From contig NC_060247.1 of assembly GCF_921293095.1 (NCBI RefSeq), positions 109,139,111 to 109,203,110 of the forward strand: 64,000 nt of DNA. The letters run 5' to 3'. The notes beneath the pieces are model-generated. The model did no database searches. It was not told the origin of the DNA and saw nothing but the letters and a program-made list of their open reading frames with translations. A program made the translations under genes and the position numbers. This DNA is from Ischnura elegans (Eukaryota; Arthropoda; Insecta; Odonata; Coenagrionidae). This document shows positions 15,301-25,976 of the stretch, in pieces; the first letter of the stretch is position 1; each line of letters begins with the position of its first letter.

Positions 15301-17796
15301 TAGGATGGGTCCTTCATCATTATTTAGAAGTTTCTCTTTGTTTTTTTAGTTTAGTGGATACCCCGTCATACGTAAAAGTGAGGCTAAAAACCACCCACAA
15401 GATATTTATCCCCTCAAATTCTGCCCCAGAAGGTCTAAAAGCTTGTAATTTGATGTGTTTATTTCATTGAATTGTTCTTCCTCTATTGTTAGATGATTCT
15501 CAAATCCCAATTATCTAATTTTGTTGAGGTAAATGTTAAAATTGGAAACATTGTCTTTTGATTTTCCTCTCTTTTTATATTTTTTTATTTTTTTTATTCA
15601 AGGTGGTTATGTTACTTCACACTGTGATGGAATCTGCTGGTGAGCTGACTGAATGTTTACAGCTGGCTGAAGTTGTGGTCTCTGAACAGCACCAACTGTA
15701 TAAGGTAATGTGATGGTAGAGTAACCTTCAACCTGGGATAGGCACCTTCATCAGAAGTGCCCGTAGAATACTTTTTCATAATAAAATTTTTATGTTTTCA
15801 CTGGGAGTTCATGATGCTGTTTTATGTATATTTTATTTTGTTTTTTGGATTCATAAATACGTATACAATATTCCTACTTAATATCTTTAACCACATCACA
15901 AATAGTGGACTAAAATTGAAAGCTTCAGTTATTGAAGTCAAAACAGGTGAGAGCTGCAGTTGTTGAATGAGAGTTTTAATGTAGGTTGTATGTAGGTCTT
16001 AATGTCAGATTTGGTGTGAGAGTGCAAAGGTCATACTCAAGGTTGTAAAAAGTGAGTTAGCAATTGTGATTTTCAATGATTTTGAAAATATGAAAATGTC
16101 ATTTCCAAAATAACTCTATCAAATTCAGAAAAACTACTGGAGATATGTAACCCTAAGGTTCAGTGGAGTGGGAACTTCATCATAACAACTTGTATTGGTT
16201 GCCAATTGGTTTGATGTTATTACATTCTGGGCTTGAAGGGTCCCTAAGGCAGAAGAATTACAAGCTAAATTATTTTCTAAAATAGTTCTATCATGGGGAA
16301 TTCTTCGATATTAATCCGAGAATTCTATCAATCTTAGGTAGTTATGGTACATACTATTGTGTACGGAATACATGTGTATCGTGTTGTCACTATTTATAGT
16401 GATATACACCCAAGCTCTAAGTCCCTGTTTCAAATGAAAGAATGATGCAAATGCCAAGTAAATGAAGTTTATAAAGTCTCCAAAACTTGTCCTTTTACTG
16501 GTAACGGTGATATTCTGTTGTATTATAAGTAATTGTGGCAGGATTGATATTAAGTTCTTGCATTTTTTCACTATATCTTCTAATTAAACTTCTGAGATCA
16601 ATATGACTTTACAGCTTGATAAACTCTAAGTCTGGAATCCCAAATCCATCCAAGGATGCTAGAGTACCATTTGTCATTTTGTCAACCAATGGTAAATAAT
16701 ATTTAATAAATTAATTTACAGCCCCAGGAACCTTGTCTAAATTGTTTGGGATACATATGTTGTATGTGTTCTAAATTACTTATCAAATCTATCTTCAAAG
16801 GCCTTCATCAAATTTGATCTGTTGCAATCCAAATGTATCTGTATAATGTGTAGTAAATTATAATCCTTTTCATATATCTTTGTCACTTAGAAAGCCATCA
16901 TCAAATTTAATCTGTTGCAATCCAAGTATATCAGTGTAGTGTGCAAAAATTATGATCCTTTCCAGTTTCCAAATATCTGGCCAGTAGTGCAAGCTCAGAA
17001 TGTTTCAAGCAGCGAAGGAGGTGGAATCTGCAACACTAGGGATGTAGGATGAGGAGGGAGAGAGGCAGGCATTGCCATGTTTTCTCAAAGGACTTTGTCA
17101 GTGATGGAAGTGAAAGACTGTTTCAAAAACCTTCCATTCATCAGCGTGGACGTACTTATGAGGCAGGGTGGGAAGCCCATCTAGCTCCTCTGTCAAAAGC
17201 CTTCCTATCCCTTTCATTTCCTACCCAGATTCCATATTTTGACCACTTGCAAGGGCCATTTGGATAGCAATCACCACAGCACAACAAGCGAACTAAGACA
17301 ATGGTCGTTTGGCAACACAACTAACTTACAAAGCCTGCACCAAGGAGGACTGAAAATGCCGGAAGCTAGGCTCTGCCTATTGCATTGTGGTTGGTTTTCA
17401 GGAAGTCACTTGCCCTCCACCCTCATCCCCCAAAAAACTTGGGCCTGTCTCCCAGTCACAAAGATGTTTGAAATTAATTGTAGTTATGTTTAATAACATG
17501 AAATGTAGCTCTGAAGGACCTTTTTTTTTGAGGGTAAAACCATAATATGTATTGTTACGTGTCCAGCAATTTTTCTTAAGAATAATAATTTTACCACCAA
17601 GCTTGGGTATAAGCTGTTTATTGAGAAGTAAGTGAGTCGCTGGAAATCTACTTTTGCTTACATATTTAAGTAATTATCCTTTTTTCTCCAGGTGTACACT
17701 AAAGAGAAGCTGGATGAGTTACTCTACAAAATTAGTGGAACATGTCTCACTCTTCTCAAGAAGACGAAAGATCCCTGGGGCATTCCTACTGTGTGA
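3342..17796 (+). CDS. Nup107: Nucleoporin Nup107, C-terminal ~751 residues (13 exons, 5' end missing)
   Basis: Structural subunit of the Nup107-160 (Y) complex that scaffolds the nuclear pore. Exons: 3342-3524, 3615-3740, 3916-4020, 4910-5112, 5667-5915, 7194-7479, 7779-7975, 12068-12263, 12383-12532, 13179-13355, 14259-14435, 15603-15704, 17692-17796. All introns are GT-AG, phases are compatible throughout, and the stop is TGA at 17794-17796. Recognisable Nup107 blocks in order are WRLVDCLYKDR, VIDWLEKGA, VTQMDPDAPLREQKPLHDLD, EDEVRLARQIFLLIRCGQ, RLAEDEKVHP, VVENIR, FPSQRAEAVWQGNAIIR, YNILLFPEGWLVDV and ECLQLAEVVVSEQHQLYK. The helical ACE1/C-terminal region appears complete and ends in DPWGIPTV. 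Against a ~925-residue vertebrate homologue, roughly 200 N-terminal residues are absent; they were probably encoded left of the window. The exon 7-8 intron (4.1 kb) carries a Tigger remnant. Identification rests on remembered family sequence; exon boundaries come from splice signals plus frame. Confidence 0.93.
4021..4909. other. Nup107 intron, no recognised element
   Basis: AT-rich intron of 889 bp between the exon ending in HDLDQ and the one starting EDEVR. I see no repeat, RNA gene or coding signal beyond the splice sites. Confidence 0.6.
5113..5666. other. Nup107 intron, no recognised element
   Basis: Intron of 554 bp, phase 2, splitting an arginine codon (AG|G). It is T-rich; the ORFs at 5214-5655 are frame noise. 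Confidence 0.6.
5916..6933. other. Nup107 intron part with a G homopolymer
   Basis: Left part of a 1,278-bp intron. It has no recognised gene, but it carries an uninterrupted run of 22 G residues at 6610-6631. The right part of the intron holds the MITE at 6934-7104. Confidence 0.55.
6610..6631 (+). repeat. Poly-G tract, 22 nt
   Basis: An uninterrupted run of G residues in a Nup107 intron. Such a run is prone to length error in sequencing and could form a G-quadruplex in the transcript; both are general properties, not something shown here. Confidence 0.9.
6934..7104. mobile_element. Pogo/Tigger-type MITE, 171 bp
   Basis: The terminal inverted repeats begin CAGTGAAACCTCGATTTTAC and end in the complement of CAGTGAAACCTCTATTTTAC, about 20 bp with one mismatch. 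The 5' flank is TA (6932-6933); the 3' flank reads AA, so the expected TA duplication is degraded. There is no coding capacity. The termini (CAGT...AACCTC) resemble the other pogo-type elements of this window. A GGTCCC hexamer lies at element position 63 and a GGTCCA lies 35 bp from the right end. Confidence 0.8.
8017..11023 (+). mobile_element. Decayed Tigger/pogo DNA transposon, 3.0 kb, in a Nup107 intron
   Basis: The terminal inverted repeats start CAGTAAACTCTTGATTTTAC on both ends (24 bp, essentially identical). TA dinucleotides at 8015-8016 and 11024-11025 are the expected Tc1/mariner-superfamily target duplication. Subterminal DNA repeats a TTTTACGAAG or GATTATACGAAG motif several times. 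GGTCCC lies at position 66 of the element and again 35 bp from its right end. The middle keeps part of a DDE transposase (separate entry). The C-rich ORFs at 9419-9632 have no family features. The good TIRs and decayed ORF suggest a deletion derivative or old copy. Confidence 0.92.
8708..9110 (+). pseudogene. Remnant of Tigger DDE transposase
   Basis: Starting near 8708, VRVTVGLCVNQTGTDK is followed, after a one-base frame change near 8755-8765, by KPVVIGKFERPRCLKHV. Then come WMTREIF, the second catalytic Asp in IVLIMDNATVH, and the third in LPPNSTSKSQPLDLGII. These are the core DDE_1 blocks of Tigger/jerky-type transposases in the correct order. The N-terminal DNA-binding domains and the first catalytic Asp region are missing, and the frame loses similarity after about 9110. 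It cannot encode an active transposase. Confidence 0.88.
11026..12067. other. Nup107 intron remainder, no recognised element
   Basis: AT-rich DNA between the Tigger right end and the AG acceptor at 12066-12067. I see no coding, RNA or repeat signal. Confidence 0.55.
12533..13178. other. Nup107 intron, no recognised element
   Basis: Phase-0 intron of 646 bp; AT-rich, nothing recognised. Confidence 0.55.
13356..14258. other. Nup107 intron, no recognised element
   Basis: Phase-0 intron of 903 bp; AT-rich, nothing recognised. Confidence 0.55.
14436..15602. other. Nup107 intron with an unclassified richer-GC segment
   Basis: Bases about 14600-15240 are less AT-rich than the flanks and include a purine-rich run (about 15080-15210). 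This may be an unclassified interspersed repeat. I see no inverted ends, tRNA-like box or protein motif. Confidence 0.4.
15705..17691. other. Last Nup107 intron (1,987 bp)
   Basis: Mostly AT-rich DNA. It contains a diverged direct duplication: the string CAATCCAAGT and its neighbours near 16894-16970 repeat 16801-16880 with a spacing of about 93 bp. The ORFs at 17049-17493 show no family features. Confidence 0.5.
16801..16975 (+). repeat. Diverged tandem duplication, ~93-bp unit, two copies
   Basis: The two copies share GCC-TCATCAAATTT, AATCTGTTGCAATCCAA and a following ATGATCCTTT-like segment. They differ by substitutions and small indels. There are only two units, inside a Nup107 intron. 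Confidence 0.6.
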
Positions 17797-19357
17797 TTTG
17801 CAAGGAAATAACTTTAAAACGTGTGTGTGACTGATTATGTCTGGTTGGATTGGATAATTTGGAAGTTTTAAGAGTAAATTGTGCAGTTGTACGTATTTGG
17901 ATGGAAATTGGTTGAAAGTGTTTTTTTATAGTTTTTTATACTTTTATGAATGGATGTTTTTTGTCTAATGTGAAAATATCATTCCATTGAATGTACCTTG
18001 TAGTGTATTTGCTTTATCTCTTAATTAATTAAGCTAATATAAGATGGCAAATTGGTTAACCACTGACTGACTCATCAAAATTCACAGCCCAAACTGTGGT
18101 AGGTGTGGATATTTGGCTTATTGGATGTAAAAGTGAAAAAAAATTCATCGGGAGGAAAAATCTTAAAACTTGAAAAAATCGATTAGTTTTCGAGATATAT
18201 CGACTTGAATTAACATGGGAGCCTTATGGGGCTAAAACTTTTTCGCTTTTATTTCGTACTTTTAAACGTCTGAGGAACATGATATTCAATGGACATAAAG
18301 TAGATTTTTTGGTCGATTTTTTGGTATGGTTGTCATTGCGACCAATTGATATTTAGTATTTTTTATTATTTTTTGAACGTTTTCTATGCTTTTCTTATGG
18401 AAAAAGTTTAGGAATTTTTTTGACCAACTTGCAATAATCGTACGACATTTTCCTTGACTTATTTGGTATAGAATTTTTTGGTTGATTTTTTGGCTATCTT
18501 GGAATTTTCACATGTCGAAACAATTCCGAGGAATAAACGATTTCGATTTTACATTGTCGTGAAGGGCGAATTTTCAAACTCGGATTTCAGCCTTGAGACA
18601 TGTGCCATATGAAAATTTGGACTCTTCTGGAAAAACCGTTAGAGGGTACTTCGTACCCTCACGTTTGAGCTCACTTTCTCCGTATCCCTCTTGGTTAATT
18701 CATAATTAAATTCCGAAAAATATCCTGCACGCGAAAAATCATTGTCGCCATTATTTTGTGGAGCATACAATCTTGAATATCATAGCAACCGTTCCAGCTA
18801 CATGAATGAAATTTTTAGGGTAATACTTTTATCAAAATGGTCAACTTTTGCAATGATGACCATTTCGCTCGATCGATTCATGTGCGAGTTATATCGATAC
18901 CAATCTCCTTGGTTACGCTTAAATCGCTAATAACTTTTTTCTAAATCAAGGCATGAATGTGAAAGTCATATATAATACTACTGTTAATGTCTTTTCTTCG
19001 ACAAAAGTTAAATCAAGCGAATCGAGCGATTACAGTCGAAGTTATGATCGATAAAAGGTTGCATTCGATTGAGCCATTTTTCAGACCTATTTACATAGTT
19101 ACGGGGATAAAAATTATAAAAATATGTAAGGGAAGAAATGAATTATGCGTACACATAAATTATTTAGATGAGTATTGTTTCCTAACGAAGATATATCAAT
19201 ATGAATTTATATCTTTTTGTATTAGGTCCCCGTAAGAAATACACGCATCGCCCTATATACGTCACCAATATAAGAACATAGGCGAAATTTTGAAAGCGGG
19301 GATAGTAGAGAAGAGAGGGATAAGGGTATGGCCATCGAATGGAGGGGTTATCAATAG
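17797..19357. other. Nup107 3' flank and DNA left of the satellite array
   Basis: The Nup107 3' UTR must start here, but I see no canonical AATAAA in the first 250 bases. Bases about 18160-19250 are rich in TCGAT-type words and poly-T blocks such as GGTCGATTTTTTGG, and may be degraded relatives of the neighbouring satellite. No coding potential is recognised. Confidence 0.4.
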
Positions 19358-21450
19358 GATGCGAATTTTTCAATACAGGTGGCAGTATAGTCGAATGTAC
19401 GATTCGATTTTTATAGCAAATACGGAAATTGGCATAAAATGATAAGTGTATACGTTGGACCAATGAAATTTAGTGAATTGGTACATCATGGTATTCCTCA
19501 CAATGCGCAATGGAAACATGTTTTGTATATAGTCTCACGCTCGATATATATCGAATCTACTTTTTCTTAAAATATATCGAATTGCTATAGCATATAGGAT
19601 TTTACATCTAAGGACATAGTAGACAAGGAAATACATAGTAGATACCCATATCCCAGAAATTAAACCAAAAACAATGCGAATTTCAAAGTACAGATGTCAG
19701 TATGATCGAAAAATCGATTCGATTATTATAGCAAATACGTTAATTGGCATAACTTCAATTGTGTTTCCGTTGGACCAATGAAATTTGGTGAATGGGTACA
19801 TCTTTGTATTCCTCACAATGCCCAATGGAAATTTGTTTTGTATGTAGTCTCACGCTCGATATATATCGAATATAATTTTTATTAAAATATATCGAATTGC
19901 TATAACACATAGGATTTTACATCCAAGGACATATTTGACCAGGAATTATATAGTAGATACCCATAGACTGTAAGTTAAACCAAAAGCAATGCGGATTTTA
20001 AAGTACAGATGTCAGTATGATCGAAGAATCGATTCGATTATTCTAGCAAATACGTTAATTGGCATAACTTCAATAGTGTTTCCGTTTGACCAATGAAATA
20101 TGGTGAATGGGTACATCTTTTTATTCCTCACAATATCCAATGAAAATATGTCTTGCATGTAGTCTCACATTCGATATATATCGAATCTGCTTTTTCACAA
20201 TTTATATCGAATAGCTATAACATATAGGATTTTACACCCACGGGCATTGTTGACCAGGAATTATATAGTAGATGACCATAGACTGGATAAAAAAAAATGT
20301 CATTGCGGATTTTACATTACAGATGTCAGTATAATCGAAAGATCGAATCGATTATTGTAGCAAATACGCAAATTGGCATAACTGGATTAGTATATACGTT
20401 GGACCAATGAAAATTGGTGAATGGGTACATCTTGGTATTCCTCACATTGCCCAATGGAAATATGTTTTGCATGTAGTCTCACATTCGATACATATCGAAT
20501 CTGCTTTTTCACAAATTATATCGAATAGCTATAACATTTAGGATTTTACACCCACGGGCATTGTTGACCAGCAATAATATAGAAGATGACCATAGCGTGG
20601 AAATAAAATCAATATCGTTGCGGATTTTACAGTGCAGATGTCAGTATAATCGAAAGATCGATTCGATAGTTATAGCAAATGCTGAAATTAGCATATTTTG
20701 ATTAGTATATACGTTGCACCAATGAAATTTTGTGAATGGGTACATCTTGGGATTCCTCACAATGCCCAATTGAAATATTGTTTGCGTTTAGTCTCACGTT
20801 CGATATATATCGAATCTACTTTTTCTTAAAATATGTCGAATTGCTATAACATATAGGATTTTACATCCAAGGACATAGTTGACCAGGAAATATAGAGAAG
20901 ATTTCTGTTAACTGGAATTAAAATCTACGGCATTGCGGATATTACAGTGCAGATAGCAGTTTTATCGAAAGATCGATTCGATAATTGTAGCAAATACGCG
21001 AATTGGCATAACATGATTAGTATTTACGTTGGACCAATGAAATTTGGTGAATGGGTACATCTTGGTCTTCCTCACAATGCCCAATGGAAATATGCTTTGC
21101 GTGTAGTCTCACGATCTATATATATTGAATATGCTTTTTCTTAAAATATATCGAATCGTTATTACATACAGGATTTTCTATCCACGTACATAGTTGACCA
21201 GGAATTTTAGGGTTGATGATCGAAGACTGGAACAGGATTGCGAATTTTCAATACACGTGTCAGTATACTTGATAATTCGATACGATAATGATAGCAAATA
21301 TGCCAAAGCTATGTTTTTCAAATTGGAATATCTTGAGAATAACTATTTTTTAGTACCAAAGAAATTTGGGGAATCGTTACAATTTAGTATTTTACACACT
21401 GCATTATGGACATATTTTTTGCGAGTGGTATATCTTTATATATTTATCTA
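19358..21450 (+). repeat. Satellite array, ~315-bp monomer, about 6.6 copies
   Basis: The landmark AGGATTTTAC recurs at 19596, 19911, 20226, 20540, 20855 and 21170 (spacings 315, 315, 314, 315, 315). The landmark GTCAGTAT recurs at 19381, 19696, 20011, 20325, 20640 and 20955. Each monomer holds GATCGATTCGAT, GGACCAATGAAATTTGGTGA, CCTCACAATGCCCAATGGAA and the self-complementary TTCGATATATATCGAA. Inner copies are most alike. The first (from 19358) and last (to about 21450) copies are more diverged and share a TTTCAATACA variant absent from the inner ones. Although 315 is divisible by 3, stop codons occur in every monomer, so I do not read it as coding. Confidence 0.93.
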
Positions 21451-24400
21451 AGGAATCTGCGTTTCATTTTCAAGTTTCGCTTATCACAACGCTTTTGGAC
21501 TTTAAGAGTTGAAAAATAACCACAAAATCATCACTGTCTTGAAATTTTAAAAACCTTATTCCAATTATGTCTCAGTGCTAAACTTAGCCTATTCAAATAA
21601 TGAACTATCCGTCAAATGAAATCATATTGAAAATAACAAATAATTTTAAAAGTAAACAATTAAGTTCCTTACCCTTTCAAAAACCGGCAGGGAAATTTTT
21701 GAATATTTTAAACACTTATGGACACAATACTCGACAACACGTGACACAACAATGTTCCCACCCTCCTTATTACCCGCTTGAAGAATTCAAGCACCCAATC
21801 GACTCGTTTAATTATAATTTTGGATACCAAAATGGTTTTTAAAAAATATTTCATATTACAACAGTATTTGGAGTATAAATTCATTTGGTGTTACTCTAGA
21901 TGATAATTCAATATGACTCTCTTAAATCCTTATAAAGCAGCTATTTTTATTCGTATCAGCCACCTTTAGTACAGCTGTTTGAAGGCTACAGTGAAGGGGT
22001 TTTGATACCTTCACCCATCTTTGACTATCCAAAATTTATAATGAAATGCAACTTCAAATGTTGTATTTTTAATTCCTGCAACATTAACTACCTATATTCC
22101 TGTGGCAAACTATGAGTTTAAAAGAAAAGTAAGTACCTATCTACTGATAAAATATGCAAACTTATAAATTATCTATACACCTCACTTGGTATGCAAAACT
22201 CAGTAAATAGAATTCTCTATTCTTTTGTATAGCTAAGATTTAACTACAATTGCAAACATGGTAGTGTGTATTAATGTTTAATAACCCTTAAATTGCCAGC
22301 GTTAGCCTGAGGGTTATGTGCGGAGAATGCTATGGGCCATTCTATCAGTCTGGTGTTTTTCAATTAGGTAATATGTATTGATATTCAATGCATTATACCC
22401 AAGTTGCATGAAAGAGTTAACAACATTAATGAACATTGTTATTGATAAGGTGAGTATAAGGAGTGAAAATTTAAAAAAATAGCTTCAGCACATTCATATT
22501 GAAATTTTTATAAAATTCTGAGTAAAATCGTTCAAATTAGTTCGTCAACAAATTGTTGGAGTCTTCACATGCACCAGTTAAAAGAGGGTGACTTTTAAAG
22601 GGTTTATTTTATTACAGTCGGTGAGTATAGGTGTTGAGGAAAAGTGTTTGGCAAGGTAATTTTTGGCAACTAATTAAATTTCTTGACTCTTTAAGCTCAA
22701 ATACTCGATTTTGTTCTGAGAAGGATATTTATCAATTTATTAGTGACAGCTGCCTATACTGCACCACTCATGCTTAATTTTGAAGAGCAAGTTCTACTAA
22801 ACTTTTACTGCTCATTCAAGTTCTGTTTGTGGTTGCTATAGAAATTTGATTCTTGTCACCAAAAAATAAAGCATGTTTAAATTAGTATTCATATTTGTTT
22901 CGCACACTTATAGTGAGCTATTATTCATAGTTAATTCTCTGTTTCTGTCCTAAAAATATTGTTTTAATGCTCCAGTCCCATTTATTGGGATAGTTTTCTC
23001 CTAGTAAAGCAAATTGTCTGCTGAAAATAACAATTTTAAAGAAGTGCACACACAGATACCTCCACATTGCAGAATGTATATTTTTTTATGATGAGTATGG
23101 CGATAGATTTTGCACACTTCTCCTATTTATTGCAATCAATTTTATTTTGGGTTATTATTAATGGCAACTACCTTTGTAGTTTTTTTATATGAAAGCATCA
23201 AAACTGAACTAACGTCCAAGAAGTTGCTACTCCATGTTAAATGGTGACGAATTGCATGTGGAAAGTGTTGTGAATGCTCTGGCATTTATTCTTCTCTTTG
23301 AACACCTGGAAGCACACTAAAATTCTTCTCCCCTTGAGCAGACTTGAGTCGGGAGAAACATTTTCTCCAGGGGAAACACTTTCTCCGTTACCAGGAGAAA
23401 CGAGTTGCAGACTTAGGGTTGGATGAAACGGTTGCGTCACAAGTCTATTTTCTCCCAACTCGGGAGAAAACGAAGTTACAGACTTAGGCCCCAGGTCAAT
23501 GCTTCTCCACTGCTCCTCTACTCCCATTGGTCGAGATTACTTTAGGTTCTTTATTCGGTTACTATTGGTGTTGCAAAATTATAAGAATTGGGTTCAGCTC
23601 TAACTATGAAGGAAGACAATTGTGTAGTAACAGATTCGAAATGAGATGAAAAATGGTGATGAGAGAAAAAAGAGAAGATTAGATAGGAAATTGTATGTGG
23701 CATTGATAGTGAACATAGTAGTGGTATGGATAATGTAATGGATATCCAATAGTCATTGCATGGACAGCAATTACAATATTTTCATTGGGAATGTTTAAGT
23801 TAAAAGTGTAATTGTTTCAGTACTTGGAAAAAAATTGAAGGGTTTAAAAACATTTTACCTAACAGCCTAGTTACAGATCACAAAATTGCACTTTATTGTC
23901 CAGATGGAAGCCCCCACTAAACTGGACACATTTTAATCTTCTATATTATTTCTATTGTATAGATACCTTTTTCTCAACTTATACACATCTAAACTCTTCA
24001 AATGAGGTACCAAAATGCACAGAATTAATCAGAGAACATGCGATGGCATATCTTACTTCCTAAATATTGCTATTGTTTACTAAAATTGGTTTTTAAATAA
24101 TTATGTATATACAAAAAAAAATTTTAATGTTCCTGACGTTAACGGCGCTCAAACTGATACATTTGTTCATTTGCAACAATATCTCGCATTCTTTAAATAA
24201 CTTTTATCAAAATGCGGCTGATTCCACATTTAATTCTCCTGTTGATATGTAAGTATGAGTCGTGCGTTTAACAGAGTAAAGTGTAATTACTTCCAATGTT
24301 GTGTTTAAGGAGGTCCTCTGACCTCAATTTGTGCATGAACATTCCAATTAAATTTGTACATGAGACCCTGCCTTTTTTTCTACATTTTAAAATTAGAAAC

Positions 24401-25060
24401 GCGCCTATCCCTCTGTGGACTTGCATTGAAAAGAGTGGGGGAAGCCCGCTCGTATCGGACAATTTTTCTAGTCCCATACATGTCTGCTTTATGGAGCTTT
24501 GGCTATTTCATGATTTTGACGTGAGGATGTGATCATCATAATACATGAAAAAGTTCACATTTATTAAAAAAAATTGTTAAGTGGAGGAAGTTTAGATTGC
24601 GCAAACACAGGAAGGAAGAAAGATGAAATGAGTTGGTTGGGAGAATGAGCCAAGTAAAGGAGATGTCGGTGATGGGATTGAGTAGTGTGAATTCCTCAGT
24701 TGAAAAAAGATGGGGAGGTCACAGTGGGATGGGGCCAGGTGGAAGTAAGGCCTCCACAATTAACCACTCGGGTGGTTAGAGAGGATTAAACAGCTGAGGA
24801 TAGTAGGAAAGAGAGGGTTTGGAGATGAATGAGTTCATGATACAGGGAGGTTGAAGAGGGATATAGCTGATCATTTACAGTACCCACTGCAACGCACACA
24901 CGTCGCGAGAATGAATTGACGAGAATATAGGTGGTTAGGAGTAAAAAAATTAACAAACAATATGGTTGATTTCCAACAGTAATAATACATTTAATGACCG
25001 AAGTAAGCTTTAGGAGCACAATACATAAAATACTAAATTGCCTGAGGATAATGTACTCTT
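21451..25060. other. Intergenic DNA, no gene recognised
   Basis: AT-rich DNA between the satellite and the GC-richer patch. The only structured part I see is 23310-23520. There are no exons with family similarity. Confidence 0.5.
23310..23520. repeat. Cluster of facing GGGAGAAA / TTTCTCCC motifs
   Basis: About eight copies of GGAGAAA or its complement TTTCTCC occur within 200 bp in alternating orientations. GCAGACTTAGG and ACAGACTTAGG recur about 66 bp apart. The arrangement resembles subterminal repeats of a MITE, but I cannot fix its ends. The 96-aa minus ORF across it looks like by-product. Confidence 0.5.
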
Positions 25061-25430
25061 GCCGTTGGGAAGAAGCCGGGCACGAAAGAGAGTTCCTTCC
25101 TTGTCTGAGGTCAGTAGCAGAGAGAGAGCGCCAGACCGCTTACAAGATCGCGGCCTCGCTCGAAGCAGGCGTGAGAGGGGAGGTGTAGGCAGAGGAGGGG
25201 AAACAGGTTTCACGCTGACGATTCACCTTACAATTGGGTAAACGGTGGCGGAAAGTAATTGAAGTTCACACATGCCGTAAAGAGGCCGACACCGTTGGTG
25301 AATTCACTATAAATTGTGAGCAGTTCACAGGACGCGAGGATCAGCGGCACGCGTGGATCAGGCAGGCACGACGTACTCTGTAGCTTCGCGAGATTGGTAC
25401 TCAGGAGCTCGCGAATCGTCTCCTCGTGGT
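25061..25430. other. GC- and CpG-richer intergenic patch
   Basis: This stretch is clearly richer in G+C and CpG than its surroundings (words such as GATCGCGGCCTCGCTCG and GGCACGCG). Overlapping short ORFs on both strands look like composition effects. It could be a promoter-like island, an unclassified repeat or the flank of the motif array that follows; the sequence does not decide. Confidence 0.35.
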
Positions 25431-25500
25431 GAAGTCTCAGAGGGGTCAAGTCTCAGAGGGGTCGAGTCTCAGAGGGATTGAGATCTCGGAGGGATTGAGA
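25431..25500 (+). repeat. Short tandem repeat, ~16-bp unit
   Basis: About four units based on AGTCTCAGAGGGGTC, drifting to AGATCTCGGAGGGATTG. It abuts the MITE at 25505, which is dense in the related TCTCAGAGA word, so the two may share origin. Confidence 0.75.
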
Positions 25501-25504
25501 AAGT

Positions 25505-25976
25505 GCCCATTATGGCACACCACATAGCAACGAACCTCTCAGAGACGTCTCACATATATGGTCTTGAATATCGCATCTGTCTCAGAGATGTAATCGTGAT
25601 GTGTTCAGGAATTAAAAAAAAAACATTTAAATGCCATCAATGCCTTCCATGTATATTTTTCGGTGCAATGTTGCATTTGTGATTATTAAAATCACAACAT
25701 TTAATATGGGTCTCTTATATTCAAAAGGTCGTCCATAAAAAATTTGTCGCTAAAAATGATCGAGAAAAGTAGGCCATAACTGTATAATTTGCATTTGATT
25801 TTTTTTGCCTAAATTTAAAACATATCATAGTACAAAATCTCATGAGACATCTCAGAGACTATTTTTTGTGACATCTCAGAGATGTCTCTGAAGTTCTCAG
25901 AATCTCTCTGAGACAAAATATGTGATATTCGAGACATCTCAGAGTCATATCTGAGACGTATTTCTGCTATATGGGT
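25505..25976. mobile_element. Probable MITE with subterminal TCTCAGAGA motif arrays, ~470 bp
   Basis: The left edge reads CCCATTATGGCA; the right edge is the complement of CCCATATAGCAG. Inside both edges lie clusters of TCTCAGAGA, AGACGTCTC and CATCTCAGAG words in both orientations (25535-25600 and 25840-25960), flanking an AT-rich core. GAATATC also appears in inverted positions. There is no ORF. Superfamily and target duplication are unclear. Confidence 0.65.

Noticed and set aside
19358-21450. Tandem-repeat protein encoded by the 315-bp array (315 is divisible by 3)
   Set aside because: Every monomer carries stops such as the TAA in TTTTTCTTAAAATAT, and ORFs break at monomer borders.
19358-21450. 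CRISPR-like array
   Set aside because: Whole 315-bp units repeat without unique spacers, in eukaryotic DNA.
25010-25241. Overlapping 64-67-aa ORFs on both strands
   Set aside because: Composition effect of the GC-richer patch; no family features.
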